The translations under genes and the position numbers were made by a program. Below are positions 61,274 through 64,000 of a DNA stretch of 64,000 nucleotides, in pieces (position 1 is the stretch's first letter; each line of letters starts with the position of its first letter). The notes under the pieces were generated by a model. That model worked only from the letters and a program-made list of their open reading frames with translations. It did not search any database and was not told the origin of the DNA. The DNA lies in assembly GCA_052390415.1 (NCBI GenBank), contig JBQTGY010000027.1, forward strand, positions 1 through 64,000, given 5' to 3'. The stretch is from JANNWF01 sp052390415. Its GTDB lineage: Bacteria > Pseudomonadota > Gammaproteobacteria > Xanthomonadales > Xanthomonadaceae.

Positions 61274-62845
61274 GTGGCCCGCTCCATTCCCATTGAACTC
61301 GTCGATGAAGTAGGTCTATACGTCTCCGAACGGAAGATCTATCCGCGCGAGCAGGACGGTCGCTTCCAGCGCCTGCGCAAGGCCGCGGTCATCTGGCTGC
61401 TGGGCATGTACTACGGCTTTGCCTGGTTGCAGTGGGGCGGGCCGGACGGGAGCGAGCGCCAAGCGGTGCTGTTCGACCTGCCCGCGCGCAAGTTCTACGT
61501 GTTTGGTCTGAGTTTCTGGCCGCAGGATTTTTTCTATCTCGCCCTGCTGCTGATCATGGCCGGGCTTTCGCTGTTTTTCTTCACCGCCCTCGCTGGACGC
61601 CTGTGGTGCGGCTACGCCTGCCCGCAGACCGTGTGGACCGAAGTCTTCATGTGGATGGAGCGTTGGACCGAAGGTGATCGCAACCAGCGGATGAAGCTGG
61701 ATGCCGCGCCCTGGAGCCGCGACAAGATCGTGCGCAAGGGCAGCAAACACGCGCTGTGGCTGCTGTTCGCGCTGTGGACTGGGTTTACCTTTGTTGGCTA
61801 CTTCACGCCGATCCGCGATCTGGCCGCGCGCCTGTCGCCGTTTGAGTGGGGCGGCTGGGAACTGTTCTGGGTACTGTTCTATTCGCTGGCCACCTGGGGC
61901 AACGCCGGCGTGCTGCGTGAACAGGTCTGCAAGTACATGTGCCCGTACGCGCGCTTTCAAAGCGCGATGTTTGATCGCAACACCCTGATCATCGCCTATG
62001 ACCCGATGCGCGGCGAGCCGCGTGGCTCGCGCAAGAAGGGCCAGCTGGGCAGCGTGCTGGAGCGCGCGCGCGGCCTGCTGGGCATGGATCTCGCCATCAG
62101 CGCCGTGGTGCATGCGGCGCAGCACCGCAGCGCCGCCGACCTGAAAGCAGGCGCGCGCGCCACCACCGGTTTGGTCGTCGATGCGCAGACCCACTTGCCG
62201 CCACCTCCCGTGATCAGCGCACCGGCGGATCTTGGCGACTGCATCGACTGCACGATCTGCGTGCAGGTGTGTCCGACCGGCATCGATATCCGCAATGGCC
62301 TGCAATACGAGTGCATCGCCTGCGGTGCCTGCGTGGACGCCTGCGACTCGGTGATGGACAAGTTGGGCTACCCGCGTGGGCTGATCCGCAACACCACCCA
62401 GAATGATCTGGAAGGCAAGGCCTCGCGCATCCTGCGCCCACGGGTGATCGTCTATGGTTTGCTGCTGCTGAGCTTGCTGATCGGATTCGCTTACGGCATC
62501 GCCACCCGCACGCCGTTGCTGGTGGACGCGATGCGCGACCGCAACGCGCTGTATCGGGTGGCCGCCGACGGCCAGATCGAGAACGCCTACATGCTGCGCA
62601 TCGTCAACAAGGACATGCAGCCGCATACGTTCACCATTCGCGTCGAAGGCGCAGCGGGCATCCGTCTGGTCGAAGCCGACGCGATTCATCCCGCTGCCGC
62701 CGAAGAAGTGCTGACCGTGGGCGTGACCCTGACCGCTCCCGCCGATGTCGCCAAAGGGCGCATGGACGTCAGCTTCGTGGTCAGCAATGCGGACGGCAGT
62801 CTGCAAGTCAAAGAGGAGACGCGGTTTTTTGGGCCGCAGCCATGA
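61274..62845 (+). CDS. ccoG: cbb3 oxidase accessory protein CcoG (polyferredoxin)
   Basis: 523 residues from GTG 61274. Five or so membrane helices. Two 4Fe-4S clusters are in 'CIDCTICVQVCPTGID' and 'CIACGACVDACDSVM'. A periplasmic C-terminal immunoglobulin-like domain follows. CcoG reduces Cu(II) for CuB insertion into CcoN. 'GYACPQTVWTEVFMWMER' and 'CKYMCPYARFQ' are family landmarks. Overlaps ccoH by 4 bases. Confidence 0.95.
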   Translation: MARSIPIELVDEVGLYVSERKIYPREQDGRFQRLRKAAVIWLLGMYYGFAWLQWGGPDGSERQAVLFDLPARKFYVFGLSFWPQDFFYLALLLIMAGLSLFFFTALAGRLWCGYACPQTVWTEVFMWMERWTEGDRNQRMKLDAAPWSRDKIVRKGSKHALWLLFALWTGFTFVGYFTPIRDLAARLSPFEWGGWELFWVLFYSLATWGNAGVLREQVCKYMCPYARFQSAMFDRNTLIIAYDPMRGEPRGSRKKGQLGSVLERARGLLGMDLAISAVVHAAQHRSAADLKAGARATTGLVVDAQTHLPPPPVISAPADLGDCIDCTICVQVCPTGIDIRNGLQYECIACGACVDACDSVMDKLGYPRGLIRNTTQNDLEGKASRILRPRVIVYGLLLLSLLIGFAYGIATRTPLLVDAMRDRNALYRVAADGQIENAYMLRIVNKDMQPHTFTIRVEGAAGIRLVEADAIHPAAAEEVLTVGVTLTAPADVAKGRMDVSFVVSNADGSLQVKEETRFFGPQP

Positions 62846-63342
62846 ACGTGCAACCTGTGCAAAAACAGTGGCGCCGCAATCCGGTGGCCTGGCTGATGAT
62901 CGCGATCCCCGCCGCCACCGTGGTCGCAGGTTTCTGGACGCTGTGGCTCGCCGCCAGCGAGAGCGGGGTGGATACCAATCCCGATCTGGTGCGGCGGACA
63001 GCGCAGGTACAAGTGACCTCGCTTGCGCCTGACGAGGCCGCATCGCGACTGGGGCTGAGCGCCCGCCTGTGGGCGGACGGCGACACCTTGCTGGTGGCGG
63101 TGATGCCTGCGGCCGGCCCACTGGCTCCGCAATTGCAACTTGTGCATCCGATCGAAAGCAGTCTGGATCGCGATCTGCCGCTGACGCCGGATCCACGCGG
63201 CTGGCGTGTCGACGGGACGCTCGCCAGCAAGGAAGCCTGGCACGTACGCCTGCTCGCTGCGGACGGCAGCTGGCGCCTGGTTGGGCGCTATCGTCCAGGC
63301 GCCACTGAAGTTGTCTTTCAGCCGGCGGTTTCGGTGCAATGA
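62842..63342 (+). CDS. ccoH: FixH/CcoH family protein
   Basis: 166 residues, one N-terminal helix (PVAWLMIAIPAATVVAGFWTLW) and a periplasmic beta-rich domain. Fits FixH (CcoH), needed to assemble cbb3 oxidase. Position between ccoG and ccoI agrees. Start overlaps the ccoG stop (ATGA). Confidence 0.88.
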   Translation: MNVQPVQKQWRRNPVAWLMIAIPAATVVAGFWTLWLAASESGVDTNPDLVRRTAQVQVTSLAPDEAASRLGLSARLWADGDTLLVAVMPAAGPLAPQLQLVHPIESSLDRDLPLTPDPRGWRVDGTLASKEAWHVRLLAADGSWRLVGRYRPGATEVVFQPAVSVQ

Positions 63343-63366
63343 ACGCGCTGGCATGACGGCGCCGGC

Positions 63367-64000
63367 ATGCTCACGTTGACCGCTCTCAGTGACCTGAACC
63401 CGGCGGCAGACGCGCTCTGCTTCCACTGCGCTGAAACACTGCCCACCACCCCGCCGACGGTCGATATCGATGGACAGGCGCGCGCCGTGTGCTGCCAAGG
63501 CTGCGGCGCGGCGGCGCGGTGGATACGTGATGCGGGACTCGGCGACTACTACCGATTGCGCGGCGCGGATGGCGCGCGAGTGGGAGGCACATGTGTAGAT
63601 CAGGATGCAGGCGACTTCCTGACCTGGGATCGCGCCGACGTGCAGGCCGGTCATGTGACTCACACGGATGCCGGCAGCGAGATCACGGTCGTGGTCGAGG
63701 GCATGCGCTGCTCCGCCTGCGCCTGGCTGATTGATCGCGCGCTATTGCGCGAAGCCGGTGTCATCGAGGTCGCCGCCAACGCCATCACCGGCCGCGTGCG
63801 CTTGACCTGGGATCCGCAGCGCGCACCCCTTTCGCGGCTGCTGGTGCGCTTGGCGGCGCTCGGCTTTGTGCCACATCTTGCACAAGGCGAGGCGGCCGAG
63901 CGCGCGCGCCGACGCGAGCGTAACCAGCTGATTGCGCGCCTCGGCGTGGCCGCCTTGGGTGCCACTCAGGCGATGATGTTTGCCGAAGCGCTGTATCTGG
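63367..64000 (+). CDS. ccoI: Copper-exporting P-type ATPase CcoI (partial, cut by window end)
   Basis: First 211 codons, open at the window end. The N-terminal cysteine-rich metal-binding region has 'CFHCAETLP' and 'AVCCQGCGAAARWI', followed by a heavy-metal-associated domain with GMRCSACAWL. The first membrane helix begins at 'ARLGVAALGATQAMMFAEALYL' (in part GVAALGATQAMMFAEAL). This layout is specific to CcoI/FixI, which exports copper for cbb3 assembly. ATG 63367 lies 25 bases after ccoH. Confidence 0.9.
   Translation, partial: MLTLTALSDLNPAADALCFHCAETLPTTPPTVDIDGQARAVCCQGCGAAARWIRDAGLGDYYRLRGADGARVGGTCVDQDAGDFLTWDRADVQAGHVTHTDAGSEITVVVEGMRCSACAWLIDRALLREAGVIEVAANAITGRVRLTWDPQRAPLSRLLVRLAALGFVPHLAQGEAAERARRRERNQLIARLGVAALGATQAMMFAEALYL

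Noticed and set aside
57853..63342. cbb3 operon as a horizontally acquired island
   Set aside because: Base composition and overlaps look like the rest of the chromosome; cbb3 operons of this order are ordinary in the group.

Overview
The window is GC-rich, densely packed proteobacterial chromosome. Several things point to the Xanthomonadales/Lysobacterales (Lysobacter, Rhodanobacter or Dokdonella-like gammaproteobacteria). These are the gene order PII - ubiK - yifB, the dispersed CTCTCCC-type and GTAGGG-type REP palindromes, the 'SNQKKGDP' low-complexity element, and a secreted protein ending in a SNGFE tail. The taxonomic placement is inference from remembered features, not a search. No rRNA, tRNA, CRISPR array, transposase or prophage gene was seen.

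Layout. 0-8.3 kb: SnoaL-like protein, aminopeptidase N, a secreted tricorn-type protease and a membrane protein. 8.3-9.3 kb: a gene-free element with about 130-base inverted arms around a TTGCTK hexamer microsatellite. 9.3-16.0 kb: a mechanosensitive channel with a cyclic-nucleotide-binding domain, an S9 peptidase, a periplasmic binding protein and an M14 peptidase. 16-23 kb: PII, UbiK, YifB, a secreted sugar dehydrogenase, small proteins and glutaminase. 23-27.6 kb: the glyoxylate bypass (aceA, aceB) and a divergent LysR regulator with a likely operator. 27.6-39 kb: an unknown secreted protein, acyltransferase, ArfB, TruC, a Ser/Thr kinase with TPR-like repeats, pyrophosphatase, a lipase-like hydrolase, a Fic protein whose start codon lies in a perfect inverted repeat, and a proton-pumping pyrophosphatase. 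39.3-43.7 kb: a VapBC-like module, two divergent polytopic GT-C-like proteins and a UPF0158 protein.

43.9-64.0 kb is a low-oxygen/nitric-oxide respiration island: hemN-fnr, norB (quinol type), nnrS-sirB2-like, a PAS-GGDEF protein, an outer-membrane porin, nirK (with fused cytochrome c) - nirV - sco, then ccoNOQP - a 98-residue membrane protein - ccoG - ccoH - ccoI (cut by the window end). The encoded chemistry is nitrite to NO to N2O plus microaerobic cbb3 respiration; no nitrate or N2O reductase is in the window.

The best new observation is regulatory. Six transcription units of the island (hemN-fnr, norB, nnrS, nirK, the divergent porin, ccoN) each carry an FNR-type box. In every case a CAnnnT -10 hexamer starts exactly 36 bases after the first base of the box. 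The predicted transcription start leaves hemN and nnrS leaderless. The window encodes a four-cysteine FNR that could bind these sites and control its own operon.
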